A program made the translations under genes and the position numbers. The notes under the pieces were generated by a model. That model was not told the origin of the DNA, searched no databases, and worked only from the letters and a program-made list of their open reading frames with translations. Shown here in pieces: positions 44,070 to 52,460 of a DNA stretch of 64,000 bases. Each line of letters opens with the position of its first letter. The first letter of the stretch is position 1. Origin of the DNA: Neobacillus sp. CF12. Its GTDB lineage: Bacteria; Bacillota; Bacilli; Bacillales; Cytobacillaceae. The stretch is from contig NZ_JAUCEU010000007.1 in the NCBI RefSeq assembly GCF_030348765.1, positions 4,275,501-4,339,500 of the forward strand. The letters run 5' to 3'.

Positions 44070-45478
44070 ATGAACATCTTTTCTCTTTTGAAAACCTGCA
44101 GAAGCTTTTCAACTACTCATCTGATATCGAAATAAAAGAGGAGCATTCTAAGGGGAAATCTACTATTTTTGTCTATTGTAAACCCCTAACGGATACTAGT
44201 CTGATTCCCTCGTTTGTATTGTCCTCTATGGAAACTTCCAGCTCTATTTATCAATCTTTACAGATGCAGGTTATGAGCAAAAAAGATATCCATGCTGAAA
44301 AAATAGAGGAGGCGATTTTTTCAGGGAAGCTAATGGTCATACCTCCTGGAGATAAGATTATTTTTTATGATATTAGTAAATCTCCCTCCAGACAGCCGGA
44401 TGAGTCTGTGGCAGAGGTTTCGGTTCGCGGACCGAAGGATGGATTTGTTGAGGATATCACGATAAACCTTGGACTAATCCGCAAAAGGTTACGGACGAAA
44501 TCTTTAGTTGTGGAAGATTACACGATTGGAAAAAGAACGAATACAAGGATTTCTCTCCTGTATATAAAGGATATTATAAATGAAGAGATTTTAAGAGATA
44601 TACAAGGGCGTCTTACAGCTTTAGATATTGATATTCTTACAAGCTCCTCTATGCTGATGGAACATCTATTGGACAATAAATTTACGCTTGTTCCTCTAAT
44701 AGACTATACAGGCAGAGCAGATTTTGTCTCAGAAGCCATCAATCAAGGGAGGTTTGCCATTATCGTGGATGGAGCCCCAACAGCGTTGATTGCACCGGTC
44801 GATCTGTCTTTTCTTTTTAAGACCCCTGAAGATGAAAATACGAGTTTTTATTATGCTTCATTGGAAAGAACCCTGCGTATTCTAGGTCTATTTACGACGA
44901 CGTTTCTGCCTGGCTTTTATACGGCATTAATCACACATAATGTAGGACAATTACCCCTTCCTCTTATTGCAACGATTACGGTTTCGAGATTAGGTCTGCC
45001 ATTTTCACCACTTATTGAAGTCTTACTCATGCTAGTCATGTTTGAGTTATTTAAAGAAGGAGGGGCACGATTGCCGAAGGGAATTGGACAAACCGTTGCC
45101 GTTCTTGGTGGCTTGATCATAGGTGATGCAGCCATTCGCGGGGGGATTACATCACCGACAATGCTAGTTGTTATTGGGGTCACAGCAATTTCTAGCTTTA
45201 CTCTTGTTAATCAGTCTCTAGCAGGTAACATCTTTCTCTTACGAGTGTTCGTTCTACTCTTTAGCTACTTTATGGGGATTTATGGATTTTTCATCAGTCT
45301 GTTGTTCGTTTTTCTTTATTTAACAAGGTTGAAGTCCTTTGGGGTTCCTTTATTAGCGGATATCTCTTCTCCAAAAGGTAAAGATATCCTCTTTACCTTT
45401 TTACGCATTCCGTTTTCATTCATGAAAAAACGGAATGCATCTTTACAAATTAAAGATGGCACAAGATCAGGTGAATAG
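44066..45478 (+). CDS. gerKA: Spore germination receptor subunit (GerA/GerKA family)
   Basis: 470 residues: a soluble N-terminal half (EVSVRGPKDGFVEDI and the Arg-rich RTNTRISLLYI strand typical of GerAA), then about five membrane helices (PGFYTALITHN, LPLPLIATI, GGLIIGDAAI). It forms the receptor channel with the B and C subunits in the inner spore membrane. The stop is directly adjacent to the C-subunit start, so translation is coupled. Confidence 0.92.
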   Translation: MNEHLFSFENLQKLFNYSSDIEIKEEHSKGKSTIFVYCKPLTDTSLIPSFVLSSMETSSSIYQSLQMQVMSKKDIHAEKIEEAIFSGKLMVIPPGDKIIFYDISKSPSRQPDESVAEVSVRGPKDGFVEDITINLGLIRKRLRTKSLVVEDYTIGKRTNTRISLLYIKDIINEEILRDIQGRLTALDIDILTSSSMLMEHLLDNKFTLVPLIDYTGRADFVSEAINQGRFAIIVDGAPTALIAPVDLSFLFKTPEDENTSFYYASLERTLRILGLFTTTFLPGFYTALITHNVGQLPLPLIATITVSRLGLPFSPLIEVLLMLVMFELFKEGGARLPKGIGQTVAVLGGLIIGDAAIRGGITSPTMLVVIGVTAISSFTLVNQSLAGNIFLLRVFVLLFSYFMGIYGFFISLLFVFLYLTRLKSFGVPLLADISSPKGKDILFTFLRIPFSFMKKRNASLQIKDGTRSGE

Positions 45479-46633
45479 ATGAGGAATTTTATATACATTA
45501 TCTGGATTTTTTCTGTTTTAACGGGGTGTGCTAAAATTCATGAGATTCAATTCCAAGCATATGCTGTTGGGATTGGAATTGACTATCAGAATGATGAATA
45601 TCACGTGGTGCTCCAGTTCCTAGATTTTTCAAATGTAGCGAAAACGGAGCAGGGGAAAAGTGACCAACCGAGCCCTGTCTGGCTGGGCGAAGGAAGAGGA
45701 AAAACGGTGGAAGATGCGATTATAAAGATCTACCATGGGATTCAAATTCCAGTAAATTACGACCAGCTAAGTGTGTTTATTTTTGGAAAGTCCGTATTAG
45801 AAAACAGATTAAAGAAAACAGTAGAGGCGTTAGATACTAACTTCAATATCCGTTTAACGGGCTGGGTTTACGGTACAGAGGAACCGGTTGAAAAGATTTT
45901 TACCACGAAGGTTCCGTTTAATTATGCCTATACAAACGCCAGAATTGTTCAGCCACAATACATGCAGCAGCAAGATTCTTCTATTCCAGCTTTGTCACTG
46001 CAGGGACTTGTTTATCAATTACATGAAAAATCAAAAACGATTCTAGTTCCAAGTATCTCCACGGAAGTTGAGATCATGACGATGGATCAAGATAAATTGC
46101 CTGTGACCGTTTTTAATGGGGCTTATCTTATGAAAGGGGAAAAACTGAAAGGTCATTTAACGGAAGAGGATCTCGCGGGCTTTATTCGAGTGAATAACAA
46201 ATCAATTCGATCACCTGTCATTGTTCGTGGAGGAAAAGAGGAAATTGTTCAAATCGAATTATTGAACCCAAAGATGAAAAGAATGGTGAATAAAGACCAA
46301 AATGGAATGCAAATTGGTTTGGAAATAAAAATCTCTGCCATTGTCAGAGAATCAAGCAAAGAGATCCTCGCCCCAACCATCAAGAGAAAGCTTAAAGAAC
46401 AAATAAGAAAAGAAGTATATGATGCCTATTTAAAAAGTCAAAAAGTCGGTGGAGACATTTACCAATTTGAGGACTATATGTACCGATTTATGCACGATGA
46501 TTGGAAGTCGCTACAAACCAGCGGGAAATTTCCCACTTTAAATAAAAAAGACATCCATGTGGAGATTGCACCATTAAAAAGCATAAATAGAATCAATGCC
46601 GGGGTCGATACGCTTCTTAATAATGGGAAATGA
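45479..46633 (+). CDS. gerKC: Spore germination lipoprotein subunit (GerC/GerKC family)
   Basis: 384 residues with a signal peptide and lipobox LTGC at about residue 16, so it is diacylglycerol-anchored outside the inner spore membrane. It has the GerAC pattern: AVGIGIDYQNDEY, then the GEGRGKTVEDAI region. It is the last gene of the ger operon, followed at 46639 by a palindromic element that can serve as terminator. Confidence 0.9.
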   Translation: MRNFIYIIWIFSVLTGCAKIHEIQFQAYAVGIGIDYQNDEYHVVLQFLDFSNVAKTEQGKSDQPSPVWLGEGRGKTVEDAIIKIYHGIQIPVNYDQLSVFIFGKSVLENRLKKTVEALDTNFNIRLTGWVYGTEEPVEKIFTTKVPFNYAYTNARIVQPQYMQQQDSSIPALSLQGLVYQLHEKSKTILVPSISTEVEIMTMDQDKLPVTVFNGAYLMKGEKLKGHLTEEDLAGFIRVNNKSIRSPVIVRGGKEEIVQIELLNPKMKRMVNKDQNGMQIGLEIKISAIVRESSKEILAPTIKRKLKEQIRKEVYDAYLKSQKVGGDIYQFEDYMYRFMHDDWKSLQTSGKFPTLNKKDIHVEIAPLKSINRINAGVDTLLNNGK

Positions 46634-46638
46634 TGTAG

Positions 46639-46698
46639 ACCATGGGGACGGTTCTCGTGGTCGGCAATAAAAAAACCATGAGAACCGTCCCCATGGCA
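46639..46698. repeat. GGGACGGTTCT-family element, short perfect form
   Basis: The arms accatggggacggttctcgtgg and ccatgagaaccgtccccatgg pair over ~22 bp with one mismatch around an AT-rich loop that includes seven A. As RNA it makes a strong hairpin at the end of the germination operon. Confidence 0.8.
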
Positions 46699-46800
46699 AT
46701 AAATTCGATGAATAGAAGGTCAAGAAATAGCGCATAAATTAACAGGTATGATACGATACATCTATTAAGGTAATACATATTGTAAAAGGAGACATGTACC

Positions 46801-47625
46801 ATGAATTTTGTTACTCTCAATAACGGTTTAAAAATGCCGCAGCTGGGATTTGGTGTTTGGCAGGTTGAAGATAACCAAGCAACAGAGGCTGTTGAAATTG
46901 CATTTAAGGTTGGTTATACATCGATTGATACGGCGATGATTTATAAAAATGAAAAAGGTGTAGGAAAGGCAATTGCTGAATCTTCTATTCCTCGTGAAGA
47001 GTTATTTATTACTACGAAAGTATGGAATAGTGACCAAGGCTATGAAAAAACGTTACGTGCATTTGATGAAAGTTTGGATCGATTAGGTCTTGATTATGTG
47101 GATTTGTATTTGGTTCATTGGCCAACTCCTGAGTTTGACCAATATGTTGATACGTATAAAGCTTTAGAAAAGCTTTATCATGATGGCCGAGTGAAAGCCA
47201 TTGGGGTTTGCAACTTTGAAATTGAACACTTAGAGCGTATTTTAAAAGAATGTGAAGTCGTGCCAGTTGTGAATCAGATTGAGTGTCATCCGTACCTTGC
47301 TCAAAATGAGATCAAAGAGTTTTGTGCAAAACATAATATCTTTGTAGAAGCTTGGAGTCCACTTGAGCAGGGAGGAGAGGTGCTGAAGGACGAAGTCATT
47401 CAAACAATCGCGAAGTCACACAGCAAAACGCCAGCACAAGTGGTGCTGCGCTGGCATTTGCAAAATAACACCATCGTCATTCCGAAGTCTGTTACACCAT
47501 CCAGAATCGAAGAAAACTTTCAAGTATTTGATTTTGAACTAACGACAGATGAAATGAGAGCGATTAATGAGCTTAATCGTAATCGACGCAGAGGTCCACA
47601 TCCGAATGATATGAATGTTCGATAA
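46801..47625 (+). CDS. Aldo/keto reductase (AKR5-like)
   Basis: 274 residues with the AKR catalytic tetrad Asp43 (SIDTAMIY), Tyr48, Lys73 (TTKVW) and His106 (VHWP), and the NADPH site IPKSVTPSRIEENF. Related to B. subtilis YvgN/YtbE, which reduce methylglyoxal and other aldehydes. Cytosolic monomer. It has a strong aaaaggag ribosome site and its own terminator. Confidence 0.9.
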   Translation: MNFVTLNNGLKMPQLGFGVWQVEDNQATEAVEIAFKVGYTSIDTAMIYKNEKGVGKAIAESSIPREELFITTKVWNSDQGYEKTLRAFDESLDRLGLDYVDLYLVHWPTPEFDQYVDTYKALEKLYHDGRVKAIGVCNFEIEHLERILKECEVVPVVNQIECHPYLAQNEIKEFCAKHNIFVEAWSPLEQGGEVLKDEVIQTIAKSHSKTPAQVVLRWHLQNNTIVIPKSVTPSRIEENFQVFDFELTTDEMRAINELNRNRRRGPHPNDMNVR

Positions 47626-47657
47626 CATTGTGTTTGTATCTAAATTATAAGAATTGA

Positions 47658-47697
47658 ACAAAAAAAACACTCTTGAATTCAAGAGTGTTTTTTTTCG
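47658..47697. terminator. Bidirectional terminator
   Basis: The perfect stem aaacactcttg / caagagtgttt is flanked by A-run and T-run. It serves both the reductase and the convergent exporter gene. Confidence 0.88.
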
Positions 47698-47722
47698 ATA
47701 TATTATCCACTATCTAGCTGAA

Positions 47723-48592
47723 TCATGCAGTTACAAAACGTTTGCGGTTCTTGAGTTGATAGATAATAGCAACCATCCAAAATACGATAATGAGAGCATA
47801 TGCTAATGTAGCCCAAGAAACTGGCAGTGCGGCCGTTTTAATAATGGTCATTGAGTTGGTAAAGATAATAAATCCTCCCACTAACACCCCTAACATATAG
47901 GAAGGAACGATTCTTACAAGCCAAGCCGCTATAGGTGCCGCAATCACTCCGCCAATCATAAATGCTATTACCCATTGCCATTGATACTGATCCATACCTA
48001 GAAACAAGATGAATCCTAATGTTGCAGATACTGCAATGGCAAATTCACTTGTATCTACTGTTCCAATTACCTTTTTGGGGGAAATCCCATTTCTTGCAAT
48101 CAATACAGGAGCAGTGATGGGACCCCATCCTCCTCCTCCAACCGCATCAAAGAAGCCGCCGACTATACCCAGTGGGGTTAAGAATTTACTAGAAATCGTT
48201 GACCCTTGCTTCTTAGATGATAAATGGTTGAAAAATAGAAAGCGGATTAGAATGTAGATTCCTAATACGATTAAAAAAATCGAAATAAACGGTTTGATTT
48301 TATCTCCAGGCAAACTGCTAAGGAAAGCCGCCCCAATAAAGGCACTAATCGCACCGGGGATGGTTAGTTTCCATAGAATTCCCTTATCTACATTTTTAAA
48401 CCAAAGATGTGATGCGCCAGATGCAGCAGTTGTCGCAATTTCCGCCATATGTATCGAGGCAGAGGCCGCAGCAGGTGCAATTCCGAACATTAAAAGTAAT
48501 GAGGAGGATGTTGCACCAAATCCCATTCCCAAAGACCCATCGATTAGCTGGGCGAAAAACCCAATTACCGAAAAAATAATTAATTTTTTCAA
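47723..48592 (-). CDS. TauE/SafE (YfcA) family membrane transporter
   Basis: 289 residues, about eight membrane helices, with the duplicated TauE/SafE motifs GFGATSSSLLL (first half) and GGGGWGPITAPVL (second half). Members move sulfite, sulfoacetate or other small organosulfur anions. No sulfur metabolism gene is adjacent apart from the HesB-like gene transcribed in the same direction upstream, so substrate is open. Confidence 0.87.
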   Translation of the reverse strand: MKKLIIFSVIGFFAQLIDGSLGMGFGATSSSLLLMFGIAPAAASASIHMAEIATTAASGASHLWFKNVDKGILWKLTIPGAISAFIGAAFLSSLPGDKIKPFISIFLIVLGIYILIRFLFFNHLSSKKQGSTISSKFLTPLGIVGGFFDAVGGGGWGPITAPVLIARNGISPKKVIGTVDTSEFAIAVSATLGFILFLGMDQYQWQWVIAFMIGGVIAAPIAAWLVRIVPSYMLGVLVGGFIIFTNSMTIIKTAALPVSWATLAYALIIVFWMVAIIYQLKNRKRFVTA

Positions 48593-48713
48593 ACTAAACC
48601 CTCCTCAAAACCAAGTAATCTTATATGGATTATATGTTATGTGAATTCTTTTGTAAATGATTATTTTTTCAGAATTTAATGGAGGATCTTTTGAATATAA
48701 GAGGAGAACGGAC

Positions 48714-48757
48714 ATGAAAAAGCCACTGTTTCAGTTGTTGAAAACAGTGGCCATTTT
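48714..48757 (-). terminator. Terminator of the HesB-like gene
   Basis: On the minus strand the stem ggccactgttttca / tgaaacagtggct is followed by five T, starting 5 bp after the HesB-like stop. Its position supports translation continuing past the internal TGA to 48762. Confidence 0.8.
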
Positions 48758-48761
48758 ACCA

Positions 48762-49076
48762 TCATTTAGATGCTTTATTTAATTTCATCCCAAATTTTAA
48801 GATCTCATAGCTGTTTTTTAAAATAAATCCATAATTTTTTTTATGGTCAATCACGATATCTCCATCTAAATGGTTAACCACCAATGGGTCAATTAAGATG
48901 GTAATTCCATCGACTTTAAACATTTCATCCTTTTGTGACTGCTCAACCTGAGCAAGTTCGTACTCATACGTGGCCCCTCAACCAGTCGTTCGGATTTCAT
49001 TAAGCCGAATGGTTGGCTCTTCACCAAGTACATTTAGTAGCTGCTGATTGGCATCATTGGTAATCGTAACTTTCAT
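48762..49076 (-). CDS. HesB/IscA-like protein with in-frame TGA: candidate selenoprotein (Sec33)
   Basis: Reading from the ATG at 49076 (preceded by gaggtg) gives 104 residues if TGA codon 33 (48978-48980) is decoded. The text is MKVTITNDANQQLL..., IRTTG-U-GATYEYEL..., ITILIDPLVV..., YEILKFGMKL. This is the HesB-like fold, and U occupies the position of the first conserved Cys of A-type Fe-S carriers. The protein otherwise has no Cys, so selenium would be the only such ligand. Both sides of the TGA are in one intact frame and the terminator follows the distal stop. HesB-like selenoproteins are a known bacterial family. A hairpin with GGU loop lies 29 bases after the TGA. The Sec machinery is not in this window, so a nonsense mutation is the main alternative. 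Confidence 0.75.
48940..48954 (-). promoter_or_regulatory. Candidate bacterial SECIS hairpin
   Basis: On the minus strand, TGCTCA-GGT-TGAGCA is a perfect 6-bp stem with a GGT loop (or a 5-bp stem with AGGTT loop). It begins 23 bases after the TGA, with the GGT about 29 bases after it. Bacterial SECIS elements lie inside the coding sequence just 3' of the UGA, with an apical loop containing GGU or GU at roughly this distance, and are bound by SelB. Confidence 0.65.
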
Positions 49077-49248
49077 GTTTTCACCTCGGTTAATTTTACC
49101 CTTCCTAAACAATTTCAATCAAGAAAATAATCTTATATAGCAAACCGGACCATAGCATTAAACAAAAAGGCAGCGGCGAAGTCGGTGCAGAATGAGGCTG
49201 TTCATAAAAATGAAGCAAAAGTTTTCTTATATGTTCTATCATCATAGT

Positions 49249-49536
49249 CTAACGCTTCCGTTTCCGATCATTAGACTTTTTTATTTTCATCATTTTGGTT
49301 GGCGGTTGTTTGCGTATCCATTTAAGATATTGTGATAACTGATCATCTTGTTTTAATTCAGGAATGGTTGTTAAACGTGCTGCAATTTCAGCATTGGTAT
49401 AGAGTGCATGGATCTGTTTATGGCAGGGGATACATAAATTAGCTGTTGGACCAAAAGTTCCACCCATCTCTTTCGGAAGCAGATGATGAACAGTCGTCTC
49501 AACATCCACTCGTTCACAAAGTTCACATGTACCCAT
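49249..49536 (-). CDS. Small HNH-type nuclease-like protein
   Basis: 95 residues from the ATG preceded by ctggagg. An in-frame upstream extension to 49614 lies before that ribosome site. Motifs: CELC, VHHLLPKEMGG (the HH of HNH), ANLCIPCHKQIH (C-x-x-CH and the final His). This zinc-ribbon HNH module resembles small stand-alone HNH proteins of Bacillus. The function is unknown; it could nick DNA or simply bind it. The C-terminus is basic (SNDRKRKR). Confidence 0.8.
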   Translation of the reverse strand: MGTCELCERVDVETTVHHLLPKEMGGTFGPTANLCIPCHKQIHALYTNAEIAARLTTIPELKQDDQLSQYLKWIRKQPPTKMMKIKKSNDRKRKR

Positions 49537-49744
49537 ACTTATGCCTCCAGATCTATTACACCAAATTTGCAGCAGCCCATATTCCATTAAAAAAAGCCCA
49601 TCTGGCGACAACATGGACTTAAGGGATGTATATATTTATTTGCATTTTTCCTTTATATCATTCATGGGAGTAGCCATGTTACGAAAAATTTCTTACAGGT
49701 AAAATTATTCTGTTAGTAATACCTTACCTATTATACTACTTTTT

Positions 49745-50359
49745 TTAATTGGACCGAGATATTTCTATTCCATATCCAGAAGCTATTCTTCTGATTTTCC
49801 CTCTAGCATTGCCAGAATCTGAGGTGTTGTGTAGATTTAAAAATAATGTTTTGGCCATCGCGAGATTCCCAGAATCAGCAAGTAAAATTGCATGGCCAAA
49901 GTCACCTAATAGTTTTTGATCTTTTTCGCTTTCGGTCAATACATTATTTAAATCTTGGAACTTACAGAAAAATGGAAGGATGTAATGTTCTAAGTGATGG
50001 TCAATTTCTTGCTTTAATTATTCCACCGATGTTTGGTCGTTTATTACATACAATGGGCCTGCCCAGAATCCCCTTAATTCTGATATGCTTTTTCTAATCA
50101 TACAATCCATTTCTTTGGGAAAATTGGGGGATGGCTTCATCGAGCTTAGTTCATGGGTAAGTGGGATAAAGATTCCTGCATGAAGGGTAAATTCAACATA
50201 ATCTTTTGTATTCCATTTATCGGATTGAACATCCAAACACCAACCCAATTGACTCAGAGGTTTATAAAAGTTTTTGCCCTGTTTTTTAAATCCTTCAGGC
50301 TTTAATTTCCGATGAATAACTTCAGAAATGATGGCCTTTAACACTTCTTGCATTGTCAT
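49745..50359 (-). pseudogene. DUF4304-like gene interrupted by one in-frame TAA
   Basis: One frame runs from the ATG at 50359 to the stop at 49745, broken only by TAA at 50018-50020 (codon 114). Before it: LKPEGFKKQGKNFYKPL and LGWCLDVQSDKWNTKD, the DUF4304 pattern. After it, in the same frame: LKQEIDHHLEHYILPFFCKF... to GIEISRSN. There is no shift between the parts, so a single nonsense change explains it. TAA is not known to be recoded here and no SECIS-like element is evident. Related proteins are often small immunity-like proteins. Confidence 0.75.
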
Positions 50360-50414
50360 TTATGTAAATTCCCCATATCTTTTTACAAAAATCGTTGGAA
50401 TTGAATATTTAAAA

Positions 50415-50753
50415 TTAATCATAAAATTCTACTTCTTGAACGAACCAAGAATCAATGGTTTTTGCTTTTATCAAATACACATCGACATAAAGACTTTTTT
50501 CTTTTCCTTTAACTTTGATTGTGAAAATAGCCTCACCAGAACCATTTGTAATTTGGAGGTTTCCAGTTGGGAAAAATCCAAATCCTTCAATACCACCCGT
50601 CTCTTTGATGACGTCTTTATCAGACTTAAGAAATGATTCGGATACTTTGTAGGCTTCTGTACTTTTAAGCACTACCACGAATGACATAAAAATTATGGAA
50701 AGTGATAGAACAATTGCGGAAAGGCCAATCATTATCTTCTTCCAAATACCCAT
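50415..50753 (-). CDS. Small membrane-anchored protein with Coa1-like domain
   Basis: 112 residues: an N-terminal membrane helix (about 7-29), then an outer domain of about 75 residues with the strand pattern ASESFLKSD..., GEAIFTIKVKGKEKSLYVDVYL, DSWFVQEVEF. This resembles the Coa1 fold of cytochrome oxidase assembly proteins, which is widespread in unrelated small membrane proteins. It shares one base with the RDD gene upstream, so the two are cotranscribed. No oxidase genes are near. Confidence 0.6.
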   Translation of the reverse strand: MGIWKKIMIGLSAIVLSLSIIFMSFVVVLKSTEAYKVSESFLKSDKDVIKETGGIEGFGFFPTGNLQITNGSGEAIFTIKVKGKEKSLYVDVYLIKAKTIDSWFVQEVEFYD

Positions 50754-51151
50754 TACTCTAGTTTAACAACCACCGTTTTTGCAAGTTTATCGCCTAAGCG
50801 TTGCTTGTCTTTATTAACAGCCAGAACAATGAATTCGATAAATCCCAATATTTGTGTTAGGTTTCTAAAAACTAGTTTTGATATAGAAGGGATTTCTGCG
50901 TAATTTTCCTGCTTCCGAACGCCTATACCCAAAAGCCGTTTCCCAACACTTTGACCTTTGGCTGCATCTTTCAGAGCATATAATAGGAAAAGAACTAAAA
51001 AAAGGAGGAATATAGGTGCATTTGCTTCATTTTCTTCTGCCATTATCATTAACATCATCAATGGAACACTGACAACTCCAAGAACTGCATAATCTATCAT
51101 ATAAGCCAGAACTCGGCTTTTTCTCGAAGCAAGGATGATTTTATTTATCAT
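50753..51151 (-). CDS. RDD-family membrane protein
   Basis: 132 residues. RVLAYMIDYAVLGVV opens the first helix (the Arg and Asp of RDD), two more helices follow, and GQSVGKRLLGIGV is the second conserved region. The start ATG follows ggaggt. Function is poorly known. It is coupled to the Coa1-like gene. Confidence 0.82.
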   Translation of the reverse strand: MINKIILASRKSRVLAYMIDYAVLGVVSVPLMMLMIMAEENEANAPIFLLFLVLFLLYALKDAAKGQSVGKRLLGIGVRKQENYAEIPSISKLVFRNLTQILGFIEFIVLAVNKDKQRLGDKLAKTVVVKLE

Positions 51152-51244
51152 GTTGATACCTCCGAATCTAGCTGAATTTGCCTACCCTTTATTTCGACAA
51201 AATAGGGGATTTTTCCTCCTCCATATTTCCCTGTTGGAAACTTG

Positions 51245-51330
51245 TAGGCAGGTAAACAAAGCATATATGCAGGTAGAATAATAGATTAGGCAGGTAAACA
51301 AATGAATTATGCAGATAGAGAGAGGGATTA
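51245..51330. repeat. Direct repeat, copy 1
   Basis: taggcaggtaaacaaagc, atatatgcaggtagaata, atagattaggcaggtaaac, aaatgaattatgcagat: the same order occurs at 51483-51565 with two or three changes. The subunit caggtaaacaaa occurs twice within each copy. Non-coding. Confidence 0.78.
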
Positions 51331-51482
51331 CGCAGGTAAGGAGGGGGTAACTGAATAAGGTAGTCAAAAAGGGTCTTCTTTTTAGTAAATAAGTCACATT
51401 TAGTACCTTTTATCCAATGAAAATACCTAAATCAGGCTGAAGCCTGACATTTTTAGCTAACCAAATCTCCTGCTGGATTTAA

Positions 51483-51565
51483 TAGGCAGGTAAACAAAGC
51501 ATATATGCAGGTAGAATAATAGATTAGGCAGATAAACAAATGAATTATGCAGATTGAGAGGGAGA
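51483..51565. repeat. Direct repeat, copy 2
   Basis: Second copy of the 51245-51330 sequence, about 240 bp downstream, between the RDD gene and the anti-sigma gene. The 150 bp between copies contain no gene. Confidence 0.78.
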
Positions 51566-51576
51566 TTCGGAAGGTA

Positions 51577-51613
51577 GAGCGGGGATGCAATTTCAATCGC
51601 AACATCCCCGCTC
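51577..51613 (-). terminator. Hairpin after the anti-sigma gene
   Basis: A perfect 11-bp stem gagcggggatg / catccccgctc with a 14-base loop, 8 bp past the stop of the anti-sigma gene. The T-run is poor, so it may be a processing or stability hairpin instead of a simple terminator. Confidence 0.55.
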
Positions 51614-51620
51614 ACGAACT

Positions 51621-52460
51621 TTAATTTTTATTGATGATATCCACATATTTTAATGGAGCATCAGCACCGGAGTCATTTCTAGCTCGAAGGATATAATGAT
51701 CCATCTCAAATTGTGCTACAAAGGTGTTATTCATATCATTCATGCCTTCATAAGTGGGTTCACCTAATGCTGTTTTCATGTCTTGAAGATACAATTCTTC
51801 TTTTGGAATAAGTCTTATACCCGTTATGAGTTCATCATCTTTTACATTTACACGTTCATCATACTCAACCCTTGCATAATAAAAAAAAGCCACACCTTCA
51901 TATACCATTGTAAAGGCACCTTCAATAGCACCGTACTCCAACGGTTCACCGTAATGCGCTTTTATTTCACCCACTGTAGTACCTACCTGAAAAGGGATAC
52001 CTTTCAGAAAACCTTGTTCAGCTAATGTAACAAATTCTTGATCAAAATAGACGGGATCTACTACTTCGGTTTCTTCCGTAACTGGTGTTTCTTCTTGCTG
52101 TTCGGTGTTTGGTTCAGGCTCGATGGTTTCTTCGTCGTTTTCCTCCTCTGGTATCGTAATTTCTTTTTCCGGAGGTGTAGTAGTATCCTCTTCATTTACT
52201 GTTATATTCTGATCACTATCATCCGCATTGGGTCCTCCTGAGTCACTTTTCATAACAAATGTGTATATACCGCCAAAGAACAATGCAATTAAACAGGCAC
52301 TCAAAACAACAGGCAAAAATCGTTTAGTGGTAATATACGTTCTTTTCTTCGTGGTCTTTATTCCCTCTAGTACCCTATTTTCCATCTTCGCGTTGAATTC
52401 AAAATCAGCCAATTCATCTTTAAGGAGTTCTTCTTTTGCGTTTTTCAACTGATTCTCCAT
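51621..52460 (-). CDS. Membrane anti-sigma factor-like protein with DUF4309-type outer domain
   Basis: 279 residues: a cytosolic N-terminus (about 1-45), one membrane helix (about 48-70), a long acidic Glu/Pro/Thr-rich spacer (about 75-140), and an outer domain (about 145-279) starting FLKGIPFQVGTTVGEIKAHYG, typical of DUF4309. The start lies inside the sigma gene (41 bp overlap), so the two are translationally coupled, as for ECF sigma/anti-sigma pairs. It should hold the sigma factor at the membrane until an envelope signal arrives. No zinc-binding H-x-x-x-C-x-x-C is present, so it is not a ZAS-type anti-sigma. Confidence 0.72.
   Translation of the reverse strand: MENQLKNAKEELLKDELADFEFNAKMENRVLEGIKTTKKRTYITTKRFLPVVLSACLIALFFGGIYTFVMKSDSGGPNADDSDQNITVNEEDTTTPPEKEITIPEEENDEETIEPEPNTEQQEETPVTEETEVVDPVYFDQEFVTLAEQGFLKGIPFQVGTTVGEIKAHYGEPLEYGAIEGAFTMVYEGVAFFYYARVEYDERVNVKDDELITGIRLIPKEELYLQDMKTALGEPTYEGMNDMNNTFVAQFEMDHYILRARNDSGADAPLKYVDIINKN

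Noticed and set aside
50018..50020. TAA in the DUF4304 frame considered as recoding
   Set aside because: TAA is not a known Sec or other recoding codon in bacteria of this group, and there is no conserved Cys context or hairpin as in the HesB-like gene.
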